In this document: positions 52,254 to 61,237 of the stretch, in pieces
How the letters are laid out: every line of letters begins with the position of its first letter
Numbering within the stretch: position 1 is the stretch's first letter
From: RZZS01 sp964491785
Lineage (GTDB): Bacteria > Pseudomonadota > Alphaproteobacteria > Micavibrionales > Micavibrionaceae
Length of the DNA stretch: 64,000 nt
NCBI GenBank assembly: GCA_964491785.1
Contig: CAZBGS010000004.1
Span: 62,001 to 126,000, forward strand
Direction of reading: 5' to 3'
The notes under the pieces: generated by a model
Database searches by the model: none
What the model saw: the letters and a program-made list of their open reading frames with translations, nothing else
Told to the model about the DNA's origin: nothing
Made by a program: the position numbers and the translations under genes

Positions 52254-54722
52254 ATGAGTGAGACGGCAAAGAAAAACCTGCCTGAGGATGGCGGAAACAG
52301 CAGTTATGGGGCCGAGTCGATCAAGGTTCTCCGGGGCCTTGAGGCTGTGCGCAAGCGTCCGGGGATGTATATCGGCGATACCGATGATGGAACCGGGCTG
52401 CATCATATGGTCTACGAGGTCGTCGACAACTCCATCGACGAGACTCTCGCCGGGTATTGCGACCGGATCGACGTAATACTTAATGCCGACGGTTCGGTGA
52501 CCGTCCGCGACAACGGGCGCGGGATTCCGGTCGACATCCACAAGGAGGAAGGGGTTTCGGCGGCGGAAGTAATCATGACCCAGCTGCACGCCGGGGGCAA
52601 GTTCGACCAGAATTCCTACAAGGTTTCCGGCGGGTTGCACGGGGTCGGGGTATCGGTGGTCAACGCGCTGTCCGACAGGCTGGAGCTTCGCATCTGGCGG
52701 GACGGCAAGGAATGGTTCATGCGTTTCCGCAACGGCGATGCCGAAGCTCCTCTGAAAATGGTCGGGGTTGCTCCCGACAAGAGAGGGACGGAGATAACCT
52801 TCCTGCCATCGCCGGCCACGTTCACGATGACCGATTTTGATTTCAACACTCTTGAAGATCGTTTGCGGGAGCTGGCGTTTCTGAATTCGGGTGTAAATAT
52901 CTTTCTGCGCGACAACCGCGACAGCGATGCCGGGAAGCCCCAGGAGATCCAGTTTCATTACGAGGGAGGCATCCAGAGTTTCGTTCAGTGGCTGGACAGG
53001 TCGAAGAAGAGCCTTCTGAAAGCGCCGGTATCCATCGTTCATGAAGAGGGCGGCACGGGGATCGTCGTCGAGGCGGCGCTGGAGTGGACGGACTCCTATC
53101 ACGAGACCATGCTCTGCTTTACCAACAACATTCCGCAAAGGGACGGGGGAACCCACCTTGCCGGGTTCCGCGGGGCGCTTACCCGGATAATCACCAAATA
53201 CGCCGAAGAGAACGGCATCCTCAAGAAGGAAAAGATCAAGCTTACCGGCGAGGACATGCGCGAGGGATTGACCTGCGTGCTGTCGGTGAAGCTGCCAGAT
53301 CCGAAGTTCTCTTCGCAGACCAAGGACAAGCTGGTTTCAAGCGAGGTAAGGCCGGTGGTGGAAGGCGCTATTGCCGAAAAGCTTGGTTACTGGCTGGAGG
53401 AAAATCCGGCTGATGCCAGGCTGATAGTCGGCAAGATCGTCGAGGCCGCGACCGCCAGAGAGGCGGCGCGCAAGGCCAGAGACCTTACGCGGCGCAAGGG
53501 CGTGCTGGATATTTCCAATCTGCCCGGCAAGCTGGCCGACTGCCAGAGCAAGGATCCCTCGAATTCAGAGCTGTTCATCGTCGAAGGCGATTCGGCGGGC
53601 GGTTCGGCCAAGCAGGCCAGAGACCGGCATTTTCAGGCGATCCTACCGCTGCGCGGCAAAATCCTAAATGTCGAGCGCGCGCGTTTCGACAGGATGCTGG
53701 GGAGTCAGGAGATCGGCACGCTGATAACAGCGATGGGAACAGGTATCGGGCCGGAGGAGTTCAATGTCGACAAGATCCGCTATCACAAGATCGTGATCAT
53801 GACCGACGCCGACGTCGACGGCGCGCATATACGCACGTTGCTGCTGACCTTCTTCTTCCGCCACATGCCGGAGATTATCGAGCGGGGCTATCTTTATATC
53901 GCTCAGCCGCCGCTCTTCAAGGTCAAGCGGGGCAGTTCGGGAGAGGTATATCTTAAGGACGAGAAGAGTCTTGAGGAATATTTAATCGATGCGGCTCTTA
54001 GCGATGCCAGTCTGCGCGACGCATCGGGGCAGACGCGTACAGGCAACGATCTGCGGGATCTGCTTAAGAAGGCAAGAGGCGTACGCAACTCGATTCTGTC
54101 TCTGGCGCAGAGATCGGGGAACCGCCGGATTGTCGAGCAGGCGGCGATTGCCGGGGCCTATGACGAGGCGGTATTCGAAGATGAAGCTTTGGGAAATGAG
54201 CGCGCCCGGAAAACCGCGCAGCGTCTAGATAACCGCGAATCCAAAAAGGAGCGGGGCTGGAGCGGGACTTTTTCAGATGACGAGGGGTACGTATTCAGGC
54301 GTACGCTGCGCGGGGTGACTGAGACGCACAAGCTGTCAATCGATCAGATAAGAAGCGCTGACGCGAGGCGTTTGCACGGAGCAAGAGACTGGCTTACCGA
54401 GGCTTTCGAGGTTCCCGCCGAGCTTTATGCGGGAGACAGGCTACTTGCCAAAGTCGGCGGGCCGCTTACTCTTTATGACGGGGTGGTCGAGTACGGGCGC
54501 AAAGGGCTTTCCATCCAGCGATATAAAGGTCTTGGTGAAATGAACCCCGAGCAGCTCTGGGAAACCACACTTGATCCAAATGTGCGTACGTTTCTTCAGG
54601 TTTCGGTTGATGATGCTGTCAAGGCGGACGATCTGTTTTCGACCTTGATGGGCGATGTCGTCGAGCCGAGGCGCGAATTCATTCAGGACAACGCGCTGAA
54701 GGTTTCCAATCTGGATGTCTAG
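52254..54722 (+). CDS. gyrB: DNA gyrase subunit B
   Basis: The ATPase subunit of gyrase, 822 residues. GHKL motifs appear in ETLAGYCDRIDV, DNGRGIP and GGLHGVGVSVVNAL; the Toprim domain has EGDSAGGSA and DADVDGAHIRTLLLTFF; IQRYKGLGEMNPEQL and the C-terminal NALKVSNLDV are typical. The length includes the usual proteobacterial insertion in the Toprim region. The ATG at 52254 has only a purine-rich AAAGAAAAA upstream. Confidence 0.98.
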   Translation: MSETAKKNLPEDGGNSSYGAESIKVLRGLEAVRKRPGMYIGDTDDGTGLHHMVYEVVDNSIDETLAGYCDRIDVILNADGSVTVRDNGRGIPVDIHKEEGVSAAEVIMTQLHAGGKFDQNSYKVSGGLHGVGVSVVNALSDRLELRIWRDGKEWFMRFRNGDAEAPLKMVGVAPDKRGTEITFLPSPATFTMTDFDFNTLEDRLRELAFLNSGVNIFLRDNRDSDAGKPQEIQFHYEGGIQSFVQWLDRSKKSLLKAPVSIVHEEGGTGIVVEAALEWTDSYHETMLCFTNNIPQRDGGTHLAGFRGALTRIITKYAEENGILKKEKIKLTGEDMREGLTCVLSVKLPDPKFSSQTKDKLVSSEVRPVVEGAIAEKLGYWLEENPADARLIVGKIVEAATAREAARKARDLTRRKGVLDISNLPGKLADCQSKDPSNSELFIVEGDSAGGSAKQARDRHFQAILPLRGKILNVERARFDRMLGSQEIGTLITAMGTGIGPEEFNVDKIRYHKIVIMTDADVDGAHIRTLLLTFFFRHMPEIIERGYLYIAQPPLFKVKRGSSGEVYLKDEKSLEEYLIDAALSDASLRDASGQTRTGNDLRDLLKKARGVRNSILSLAQRSGNRRIVEQAAIAGAYDEAVFEDEALGNERARKTAQRLDNRESKKERGWSGTFSDDEGYVFRRTLRGVTETHKLSIDQIRSADARRLHGARDWLTEAFEVPAELYAGDRLLAKVGGPLTLYDGVVEYGRKGLSIQRYKGLGEMNPEQLWETTLDPNVRTFLQVSVDDAVKADDLFSTLMGDVVEPRREFIQDNALKVSNLDV

Positions 54723-54749
54723 AAGCATCAATCTATCAGACCAAACAGT

Positions 54750-54816
54750 TTCCCGTCATCCCTGTGGCACGCCGTCAGGCGCATTGATGTCAGTCTAATC
54801 GCAGAAGGCTCTAGTC
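54750..54816. repeat. Dispersed intergenic repeat, copy C
   Basis: Shares GCACGCCGTCAGGCG with copy A (23042-23056) and, in inverted order, the CTAGAGCCTT-TGCGATTAGA core with copy B. It lies between gyrB and the epimerase gene and reaches just into the latter's 3' end. Confidence 0.6.
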
Positions 54817-55800
54817 TTTATATTTTTTATACCATTCAATAAATCTTGGAATACCCCTGGTCATCGGAGTTTGGGGGGAGAAACCGAGAATCTCGCGGCT
54901 GGCGTCTATGTCGGCGTAGGTTTCGCAGACGTCACCTGGCTGCATTGGTTCGAAAATTTTTTCGGTGGTTTTGCCCAGCGCCTTTTCGATGGTTTCAATG
55001 AATTCGAGAAGGCTTTCGGCGCGGTTGTTGCCGAGATTCAGAACACGGTGAGGGGCATCGCCAATACAGTATTTGCCGCCTTCTTCGGGGACTGTATCTA
55101 TCGCGGCAAGTACGCCGCCGACAATATCGTCGATCCAGGTAAAGTCGCGTTTCATGTCGCCGTGGTTAAAGACGCGTATCGGCCTGCCTTCGTCGATAGC
55201 TTTCGTGAAAGAGTAATAAGCCATGTCCGGGCGGCCCCAGGGGCCGTAGACGGTGAAGAAACGAAGGCCTGTTGCGGGAATCCGGAACAGATGGCTGTAG
55301 CTTTGCGCCATCAGTTCGCCCGAGCGCTTGGTGGCGGCGTACAGGGAAACCGGTTCGTTCACCGGATCCTCGATAGAAAAGGGCTGTTTGGTGTTGCCGC
55401 CGTACACCGAAGAGCTTGAGGCGTACACAAGGTGTTTCAGGCGGCCTCCGATTTTGCGGGCGGATTCCAGAATCGCCAGCTGTCCGGCAAGATTGCTGTG
55501 CTCATAGGCGAACGGGTTCTCCAGCGAATAACGTACGCCCGCTTGCGCTGCAAGATGTACGATCCTGTCGATTTGCGGATGGCGGTCTATAATATCGCTC
55601 AATGCCTCAAAACTGGCGACATCGGTCTTGTAGAAGGTAAAGCCGTTGCGGCCTTCGAGCAAAGATAGTCTGGCCTTTTTCAAAGACGGATCGTAATAGT
55701 CGTTGAGGATATCGATACCGATGACCGTCTCGCCGCGGGCGAGCAACGCCTGAACGGTGTGAAAGCCAATGAATCCGGCAGCTCCGGTGATCAGGATCAT
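54811..55800 (-). CDS. NAD-dependent sugar epimerase (UDP-glucuronate 4-epimerase type)
   Basis: A 329-residue extended SDR. It has the Rossmann start ITGAAGFIGFHTVQ, the catalytic YAATKRSGE (Tyr-x3-Lys), and FFTVYGPWGRPDMAY, characteristic of UDP-glucuronate 4-epimerases. The enzyme would supply UDP-galacturonate for surface polysaccharide. GGAG lies before the ATG. No other sugar genes are adjacent. Confidence 0.9.
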   Translation of the reverse strand: MILITGAAGFIGFHTVQALLARGETVIGIDILNDYYDPSLKKARLSLLEGRNGFTFYKTDVASFEALSDIIDRHPQIDRIVHLAAQAGVRYSLENPFAYEHSNLAGQLAILESARKIGGRLKHLVYASSSSVYGGNTKQPFSIEDPVNEPVSLYAATKRSGELMAQSYSHLFRIPATGLRFFTVYGPWGRPDMAYYSFTKAIDEGRPIRVFNHGDMKRDFTWIDDIVGGVLAAIDTVPEEGGKYCIGDAPHRVLNLGNNRAESLLEFIETIEKALGKTTEKIFEPMQPGDVCETYADIDASREILGFSPQTPMTRGIPRFIEWYKKYKD

Positions 55801-55818
55801 TCTTTTTGTCTCCGTAAT

Positions 55819-56478
55819 TTATATTTTATGTGAATCTTTCCGCTTCGCGGGCCTTACCTCTCCCGGCGGGAAAGGGCGTTTGAAGTCTTCGCAGTTAAGG
55901 CCGAAAAGGAGGTGGTCTTCCCATTCGCCGTTGATCTGGATATAACGTTTCGCGAAGCCTTCCTCGGCAAATCCAAGCCTTTTTAACAAATTGATGGATC
56001 GCTGATTGTGCGGCATGCAGGAGGCGTTAATGCGGTGTAGGCGAAGTTCCTGAAAAGCGTAAGCCAGGACAAGCTGAAGCGATTCGCGCATCAGTCCCTT
56101 GCCCTGATTGTCCTGATCAATCCAGTAGCCGATAGAGGCGAACTGAGCTGCGCCGCGGACAACATTGTTGATGTTGATGCCGCCGATAAGCTCGCTGTCG
56201 TTCCTGTCCAGAATCAGAAAGTAGTAACCGCGGTCTTCCCCCCAGTATATCGACTGGCGGGCGAGGCGGCGATCCCAGTATTTGCTGTCCTGATTGCCGT
56301 CGCGCCATTTGGGCTCGAAAGGCTCCAGATGCTTGCGGTTTTTTTCGCGTATCAGCGACCATTGCTGCCAGTCGTCCCGGACAGGGGGGCGAAGCATGAC
56401 ACGTTCGCCTTCGAGCTTAAGCTCGGGCATTCCCCTTAGGGCGGTATTTCTGTTTCTGCTTCGCTGAAGTAACGGCAT
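55819..56478 (-). CDS. rimJ: RimJ-like GNAT acetyltransferase
   Basis: A 219-residue GNAT enzyme of the ribosomal-protein-alanine N-acetyltransferase type. The acetyl-CoA loop is DQNQGKGLMRESLQLVL, with IGYWID and CMPHNQRSINLLKRLGF typical of RimJ. The ATG at 56478 is two bases from the stop of the M16 gene upstream. The GNAT, M16 and thrC genes are commonly adjacent in alphaproteobacteria. Confidence 0.85.
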   Translation of the reverse strand: MPLLQRSRNRNTALRGMPELKLEGERVMLRPPVRDDWQQWSLIREKNRKHLEPFEPKWRDGNQDSKYWDRRLARQSIYWGEDRGYYFLILDRNDSELIGGININNVVRGAAQFASIGYWIDQDNQGKGLMRESLQLVLAYAFQELRLHRINASCMPHNQRSINLLKRLGFAEEGFAKRYIQINGEWEDHLLFGLNCEDFKRPFPPGEVRPAKRKDSHKI

Positions 56479-56479
56479 T

Positions 56480-57739
56480 TCAGGCTGCCAGTTTTTCACA
56501 TATCGATTGATAATGCCCTAGTTTTGCCAGAGGGCCAAGAGCGGCAAGGGTCGGAGTCGAAGAGAAAATCCTTTCGGCCAGGGCCTGTACGTCCTGAAGC
56601 GTAATGGTGCTCATCTGCTGAAGCTCGGCCTGTACGTTGAACGGACGACCGTGGAAGACCATGTGTTTTGCGTTCCTGTCGGCGCGGCTCATCATTGATT
56701 CACGGCTCATCAGCAACAGAGAGCGCCTTTGCGCCCTGGCTCTTACCAATTCGTCCTCTCTGATCGAGCAAGCCATTTTGGCGATTTCGTCGCAAAGAAC
56801 CGGAACCAGCTCGGGCAGGGAATCCGGGCTTGTGCCAGCATAAATCTCCATTTGTCCATCATCAAGATATGCGGAATGCAGGCTGAAAATAGAATAAACC
56901 AGCCCTCTTTTTTCCCTGATCTCCTGAAACAGCCGCGAGGACATGCCGCCACCAAGCATGGTGGAAAGCAGGGCGGCTGCCTGATAATCCGGGGACGTAC
57001 GATGTACGCCCCGAAAGCCGAGGACGATATGAGCCTGTTCCAGTTCCTTGTGCTGTCTCGCTTCGCCGCCGTTGTATACGGCAGGCTGGACAGCGCCGTT
57101 CCTTCCGGCGGGCAGGTCGCTGAAAGCGTCCTGTACCAGCTTCTCCACATGGTCGTGTTTGAGGTTGCCGGAGACGGAGACAACCAGGTTGCCCGGATGG
57201 TAGTTGGACGAGATGTACTCGCAAAGAACTTCACGCGACATCCCGGCAACTATGTCCGGATTGCCGAGTACCGGAGCCCCGAGGGTTTGCGAGGGATAGG
57301 CGGTCTGCTGGTAGAGGTCGAAAACAAAATCGTCGGGCGTGTCATAGGTCATGCCGATTTCCTGGAGAATGACCTGGCGCTCGCGCTCGACCTCGATATC
57401 AGGCAGGTTTGACCGTTGAATCATGTCAGCCAGAATATCAAGGCCGAGGCTGAAATCGTCTTTTAGCAGGTGAACGTGATAGCTGGTGATTTCCCGGCTG
57501 GTGTAGGCGTTCATATGACCGCCTACGCTTTCGATCTGCTCGGCGATGTCCTGAGCGGATCTGGACGGGGTGCCCTTGAAGAGCATGTGCTCTACCATAT
57601 GGGCAACGCCGTTATTCTCTATTTGCTCGTGCCTGGTGCCTACGGACGCCCAGACACCCATTGCAACTGAATCAACATCGCCGACTTCCTCGGTTACGAT
57701 GCGAAGGCCATTTGGCAAGGTGGAATGATTGACTGACAT
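56480..57739 (-). CDS. M16 zinc peptidase (processing-peptidase-like)
   Basis: A 419-residue insulinase-family protease with the inverted zinc motif HMVEHMLFKGT (HxxEH) and the distal Glu in the region HLLKDDFSLGLD. It resembles the mitochondrial processing peptidase beta subunit. Usually lies directly next to thrC; here an accessory region intervenes. Substrate unknown. Confidence 0.93.
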   Translation of the reverse strand: MSVNHSTLPNGLRIVTEEVGDVDSVAMGVWASVGTRHEQIENNGVAHMVEHMLFKGTPSRSAQDIAEQIESVGGHMNAYTSREITSYHVHLLKDDFSLGLDILADMIQRSNLPDIEVERERQVILQEIGMTYDTPDDFVFDLYQQTAYPSQTLGAPVLGNPDIVAGMSREVLCEYISSNYHPGNLVVSVSGNLKHDHVEKLVQDAFSDLPAGRNGAVQPAVYNGGEARQHKELEQAHIVLGFRGVHRTSPDYQAAALLSTMLGGGMSSRLFQEIREKRGLVYSIFSLHSAYLDDGQMEIYAGTSPDSLPELVPVLCDEIAKMACSIREDELVRARAQRRSLLLMSRESMMSRADRNAKHMVFHGRPFNVQAELQQMSTITLQDVQALAERIFSSTPTLAALGPLAKLGHYQSICEKLAA

Positions 57740-57799
57740 TGTTCAATGAATAGTCAAGATGCTCATGTATCGCAAGTTTTTGTTTGGCAAAATTTGTCG

Positions 57800-58288
57800 T
57801 CATCCGGCAGGGGCAGGAAGTTCCGGGGCGGGTTCGCGGCGTGATTCCGGGAGCGGCCGTGAAGGGCTTTTTCCCTCGCCAAATACACTGCTGGCAAGAG
57901 CCGTGGCGGCAAGTCCGAGCAGAGGGATTCCGACCACCATGGAAAAAACTTTTTTGTTCATGAACCACAATGCTCCAAGCCCGCAGCCGATGCCGATTGC
58001 GGCCTTTTCGTTATCCTGCAGCCAGCCGGCGGCTTTCGACATAAGGTTGAACAAGCTGGCCATAGTATCCAGAGGTTTTTTAAGATTCATTTTTTCCAGG
58101 GCGGTGTCGAAAACGCGAGAGGCCGCGCTCTTGAATTCTTCCGTAATTCTTTGGCCGGTGTCCGTTTTTTGCAGATTGCGAAGAAGGTGGAGAAACGGGT
58201 TCCCCATGAGCAGGCCGTTTTCCTTCCAGTCATCCCTGATGCTCTCGAAAGTGCCGGTAAGCCAGCCTTTTTGACCTGTTTTAGACAT
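57800..58288 (-). CDS. Membrane-associated protein of unknown function
   Basis: A 162-residue protein. The N-terminal ~90 residues are helical and charged; then two hydrophobic stretches (about 95-112 and 115-135) could span the membrane; the C-terminus is Pro/Glu rich. Starts MSKTGQKGWLTGTFESIRDD. No family recognised. It is at the border of the accessory stretch. Confidence 0.65.
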   Translation of the reverse strand: MSKTGQKGWLTGTFESIRDDWKENGLLMGNPFLHLLRNLQKTDTGQRITEEFKSAASRVFDTALEKMNLKKPLDTMASLFNLMSKAAGWLQDNEKAAIGIGCGLGALWFMNKKVFSMVVGIPLLGLAATALASSVFGEGKSPSRPLPESRREPAPELPAPAG

Positions 58289-58356
58289 CGCTTGTCTCCG
58301 TTAACCTTTTATAGCATCAATTGCCATAATTTTCAATTTGAATCGGGAATATAAAA

Positions 58357-58378
58357 ACGGCGGGCCGGAGCCCGCCGT
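58357..58378. terminator. Strong terminator-like hairpin
   Basis: ACGGCGGGC (58357-58365) pairs with GCCCGCCGT (58370-58378), loop CGGA. On the minus strand a run of T follows, directly after the stop of the 29-residue ORF at 58380-58469. On the plus strand CTTATTCT follows, a weaker run. Confidence 0.8.
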
Positions 58379-58379
58379 C

Positions 58380-58469
58380 TTATTCTGAAGGCAGCGGCGC
58401 ATAATCCTCAAACGTTGGAATGGCTCCCCCAGCTAACAAAGAGGAGCATTTTTTTTCTTGCTTGTTCAT
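58380..58469 (-). CDS. Possible 29-residue peptide gene
   Basis: Frame ATG at 58469 to TAA at 58382-58380, ending two bases before a strong terminator. The peptide begins MNKQEKKCSSLLAGGAIP and ends DYAPLPSE. A leader-like N-terminus, one Cys and a GG before a Pro/Tyr/acidic end recall small leader-peptide or RiPP precursors, but no modifying or export gene is nearby. A purine-rich TAAGAAATG precedes the ATG. It is too short to identify and may be chance; the adjacent terminator is the main support. Confidence 0.4.
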   Translation of the reverse strand: MNKQEKKCSSLLAGGAIPTFEDYAPLPSE

Positions 58470-58588
58470 GACATTTCTTAGAGTCTGTTTTAAAAATCGA
58501 CATACCGAGCGAGCCTTCGCGACATGAGTTTTATCCTCGGCCTGGCATATTCAGACCCAACGAAAATGTTAAAGACATTAACGTTGCT

Positions 58589-59142
58589 ATGACGGACACA
58601 TTTATTAAGATGAAGGCAAAAAGAATAGTTGCCGTTATTGTGGTGGTGATCGCGTTGTTCGGGTATTCCTGCTTTTTTGTGTGGGAGCAACATAGAAAGC
58701 TACCTTTGATCAATATATTGAAACTGCCGTTGCTTATTTTGAGATACAAGAAGAAGGCGAGAGCCTCTGGAAACGCCTTCTCGACGAAGATCTGGGATCT
58801 ATCATCGAAGAATATGACATTCCGCGAACACTTGTAATGGCCAAAGAAGGTGACCACTACATATGGATGACTAACAAAAACAAACAACTAACAAAACGTA
58901 TCAGGTTCGACGGTAAGCGCAAATTTTTTGCATATTATGCGTCAGATAACGAATACATCGAGATCTTTGTAAATACTTATGATCTGTGGGGGTGCGGGCA
59001 TCAAAATCATGTCTGGCAGGGCAATCTGGTAGCAACCCAGAAATTGCCTAACGGTATCATTATCAAATATCGCGGATATGCCTTTCCCTATGAAGGTTTA
59101 ATTCAAAATCGACTTTGTAAGGCTAAGAGTTGGTACCCCTAA
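58589..59142 (+). pseudogene. Frameshifted secreted/membrane-anchored protein
   Basis: The first frame (from 58589) gives a probable signal or membrane anchor (KAKRIVAVIVVVIALFGYS...). At about 58694-58699 the sense moves to another frame, which reads KATFDQYIETAVAYFEIQ and continues to a stop at 59140-59142 with IIIKYRGYAFPYEG near the end. Adding one A in the run at 58696 joins them, so a one-base loss (or a -1 slip on A-AAG) splits the gene. The joined protein would be about 184 residues. No family recognised. No good ribosome site. Confidence 0.65.
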
Positions 59143-59205
59143 AAAGTATTTTTAAGGTCAATAAACAACATTCAATAATAAACCAAACAGAAAGGACGCA
59201 AAACC

Positions 59206-59244
59206 ATGAGTTACACCACTACGATCAAAGTTGTATCCTTCTAA
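59206..59244 (+). other. 12-codon ORF with good ribosome site
   Basis: AGAAAGGACGC lies before an ATG at 59206, followed by MSYTTTIKVVSF and a TAA. This looks like the start of a larger gene (perhaps the RTX protein) cut short. AT-rich, no other signals nearby. Confidence 0.4.
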
Positions 59245-59281
59245 AGAAGTAAAACAACCTTAACTAAAATTACATAATATT

Positions 59282-59411
59282 GACAATTAATAGTTCTACA
59301 AAAATGATTCTCTTTTGTTACATAAAAATGGACGCGCTAAGCCTACGAAGCCTACGATCCGACAATGCAGGGTGATGCGGCGTTGTTCTGGGAGAGGAGA
59401 GGAAAGGAAAC
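59282..59411 (+). repeat. Repeated upstream module, copy 1
   Basis: This stretch before the first membrane-protein gene resembles 61117-61237 before the second. Shared blocks in the same order: GACAATTAA, ACATAAA.AT.GACRCG, CCGACAATGC.GGG.TG, and GAGAGGAGAG before the ATG. The two downstream proteins are not alike, so the similarity is in regulatory or leader DNA. Confidence 0.6.
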
Positions 59412-60125
59412 ATGATCATTATTATGGGTATTAAAAAACTTAGTAATAAGGTTTGGTTTATTCTTTTAAGGCTTGCCAAGCTGAATATTAATTCAACTAA
59501 CTCCAAGTTCTCGGAAGCTCAGAAAAGAATTCTATTTCCTTATCATATCTTCTATTTTTTCCTTTTCTTGGCCCTAAGCCTGTTTTTTTACCTCGACTTT
59601 TATCTATTTCATGGCTTTTTTTTCGGTAAAGCGGCCAATTTAAATTACACTATATATATAAAAAATACTCTGGCTATACAATGTGCGGATGTTGTTGCAG
59701 CGACAGATAAAGACATAAAAGTGTGTTCGCAACACGGTATAGAAGCGACGCTTTTCGCTCATTTAATTCAATTATCTTTTATCGTATCTATTATTGACGG
59801 GGCTATTTACTTTTTTCGTCATGGATCAGAACATAAATATGAAGATAGTGTTGGATTTTATTTTCATGGATATTTAATTCCAATAATAACCAATTTTGTT
59901 ATTGGATCGTTGCTATTGGCTATATTTATTTTTGGTGGATACATTATTGAGGTTTTTTTGCCAATTAAAATAGGACTAAATAAACTTCCTTTATTTTTTA
60001 TTATCCATTCCTTAGTAAGTGCATATTTATTCCAGATTATTACTGGAGCTATGGCGGGGCAGTGGAAGCTGATATTGCCTTATAGACTTCATCCAAGAAG
60101 CTGGTGGCTGGATTGGTCCCGATGA
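59412..60125 (+). CDS. AT-rich membrane protein, C-terminus probably altered
   Basis: A 237-residue product with about four to five hydrophobic stretches (for example FYFFLFLALSLFFYLDFYLF split around residues 49-70, and segments near 115-135, 158-190 and 197-222). The coding DNA is far more AT-rich than the rest of the window. GAGAGGAAAGGAAAC precedes the ATG. From about 60080 its frame runs through sequence that in another frame belongs to the RTX remnant, so the last ~15 residues are probably not original. No family recognised. Confidence 0.6.
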   Translation: MIIIMGIKKLSNKVWFILLRLAKLNINSTNSKFSEAQKRILFPYHIFYFFLFLALSLFFYLDFYLFHGFFFGKAANLNYTIYIKNTLAIQCADVVAATDKDIKVCSQHGIEATLFAHLIQLSFIVSIIDGAIYFFRHGSEHKYEDSVGFYFHGYLIPIITNFVIGSLLLAIFIFGGYIIEVFLPIKIGLNKLPLFFIIHSLVSAYLFQIITGAMAGQWKLILPYRLHPRSWWLDWSR

Positions 60126-60907
60126 TGGAATGCTGTCCTGGACGAAAACGGAGTTATTGACAATGCTTCTGAGCTTCTCGGCGATCAGACCGGCTACGAT
60201 AATGGTTTTCTTGCCCTAGCCGCTTTTGATTTAAATGGCAATATTCGTGAAATTGTCGATGCCTATTTTACAACAGATAATACTAATACAATATATAATG
60301 AAAGCCAGTCGCTCGACATAGAAGTACTTATTCTCCCAACTCAGCGAGGCTATGGAAATTTTCCTAATCTTTGGATCGCTATGTCTCTCGACAACAACGA
60401 GCAGGATCCGGACAGTTTGATATCGTTGGTCAGTGATTTCAGCGAACTGACTTTGGCACAGGGTTTCACCGACGATTCCATCGCCATTGATGCGGTGACG
60501 GACATCATATACCGCTGGGCCGGGGTTCGCCGAACGAGGCGGATTACGCCGCCAATTACCTCTATGGCGAAGCCGGAAACGACACGATCTATGGAGGCTA
60601 CGGGGCCGACACCATCAATGGCGGGGACGGCAATGATAAAATCGAGGGCGGAAGCGGCAACGACGACATCACCCTTGGCGCAGGCGACGACCGCGTTGAC
60701 GACAATGCCGGGAACGAAACTTACAGATATGTTTCCGGTCATGATGTAATCGACGACAACGGCGGCACGGACCAGATAATCCTGGACGCCGCCTGGAACG
60801 GAACCACGCCGCTATACAACAAAATCGGCACCGACCTGCAAATCTGGCTGGATGCGGATAATGATAATTTTTTCAAACTTCCCGGCCCCTGCCGCAAGGC
60901 GGCCTGA
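60079..60907 (+). pseudogene. Internal fragment of an RTX calcium-binding protein
   Basis: Reading through three frames gives GWIGPDDGML (frame 1, to ~60134), VLDENGVIDNASELLGD to DAVTDIIYRWAGV (frame 3, to ~60523) and GSPNEADYAANYLYG with RTX repeats (frame 2, to the TGA at 60905-60907). The repeats include GGYGADTI and GGDGNDKI, the Ca2+-binding nonapeptides. Frameshifts lie near 60134 and 60525. No N-terminus, and the C-terminal secretion region is also missing after DADNDNFFK. So it is a remnant of a large type I-secreted protein. Confidence 0.85.
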
Positions 60908-61116
60908 CAAAAAATACCCAACACATATTAACCATAGGTTGTAACAAAGTTAAATACATAGGTTCATAAAAAATAAAATAATAGTTTGGTATATTAGCTA
61001 GTCACAAAAACTTCACAAAATCATCACACTAAACCGCTTGCCGCTAACGTCGAATCGATATAGCCTAGATTCTTCTGAAGATTTGTCAACCGTACATATA
61101 TCCGCGCAAGGCACAG

Positions 61117-61237
61117 GACAATTAAGGGTACTCATAAGAAATGAAACCTCTCCTCACCACATAAAGATAGACACGTCAGCCCGGCAGACCCGACAATGCG
61201 GGATGGTGAAACGACGTCCAATGAGAGGAGAGAGATT
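61117..61237 (+). repeat. Repeated upstream module, copy 2
   Basis: The partner of 59282-59411, placed directly before the second membrane-protein gene and sharing the same ordered blocks, including CCGACAATGCGGG and GAGAGGAGAG. The preceding 209 bases (60908-61116) are AT-rich without an ORF. Confidence 0.6.

Noticed and set aside
60381..60749. ORF with an ATG inside the RTX fragment
   Set aside because: It is the middle frame of the RTX remnant running past the second frameshift into meaningless sequence.
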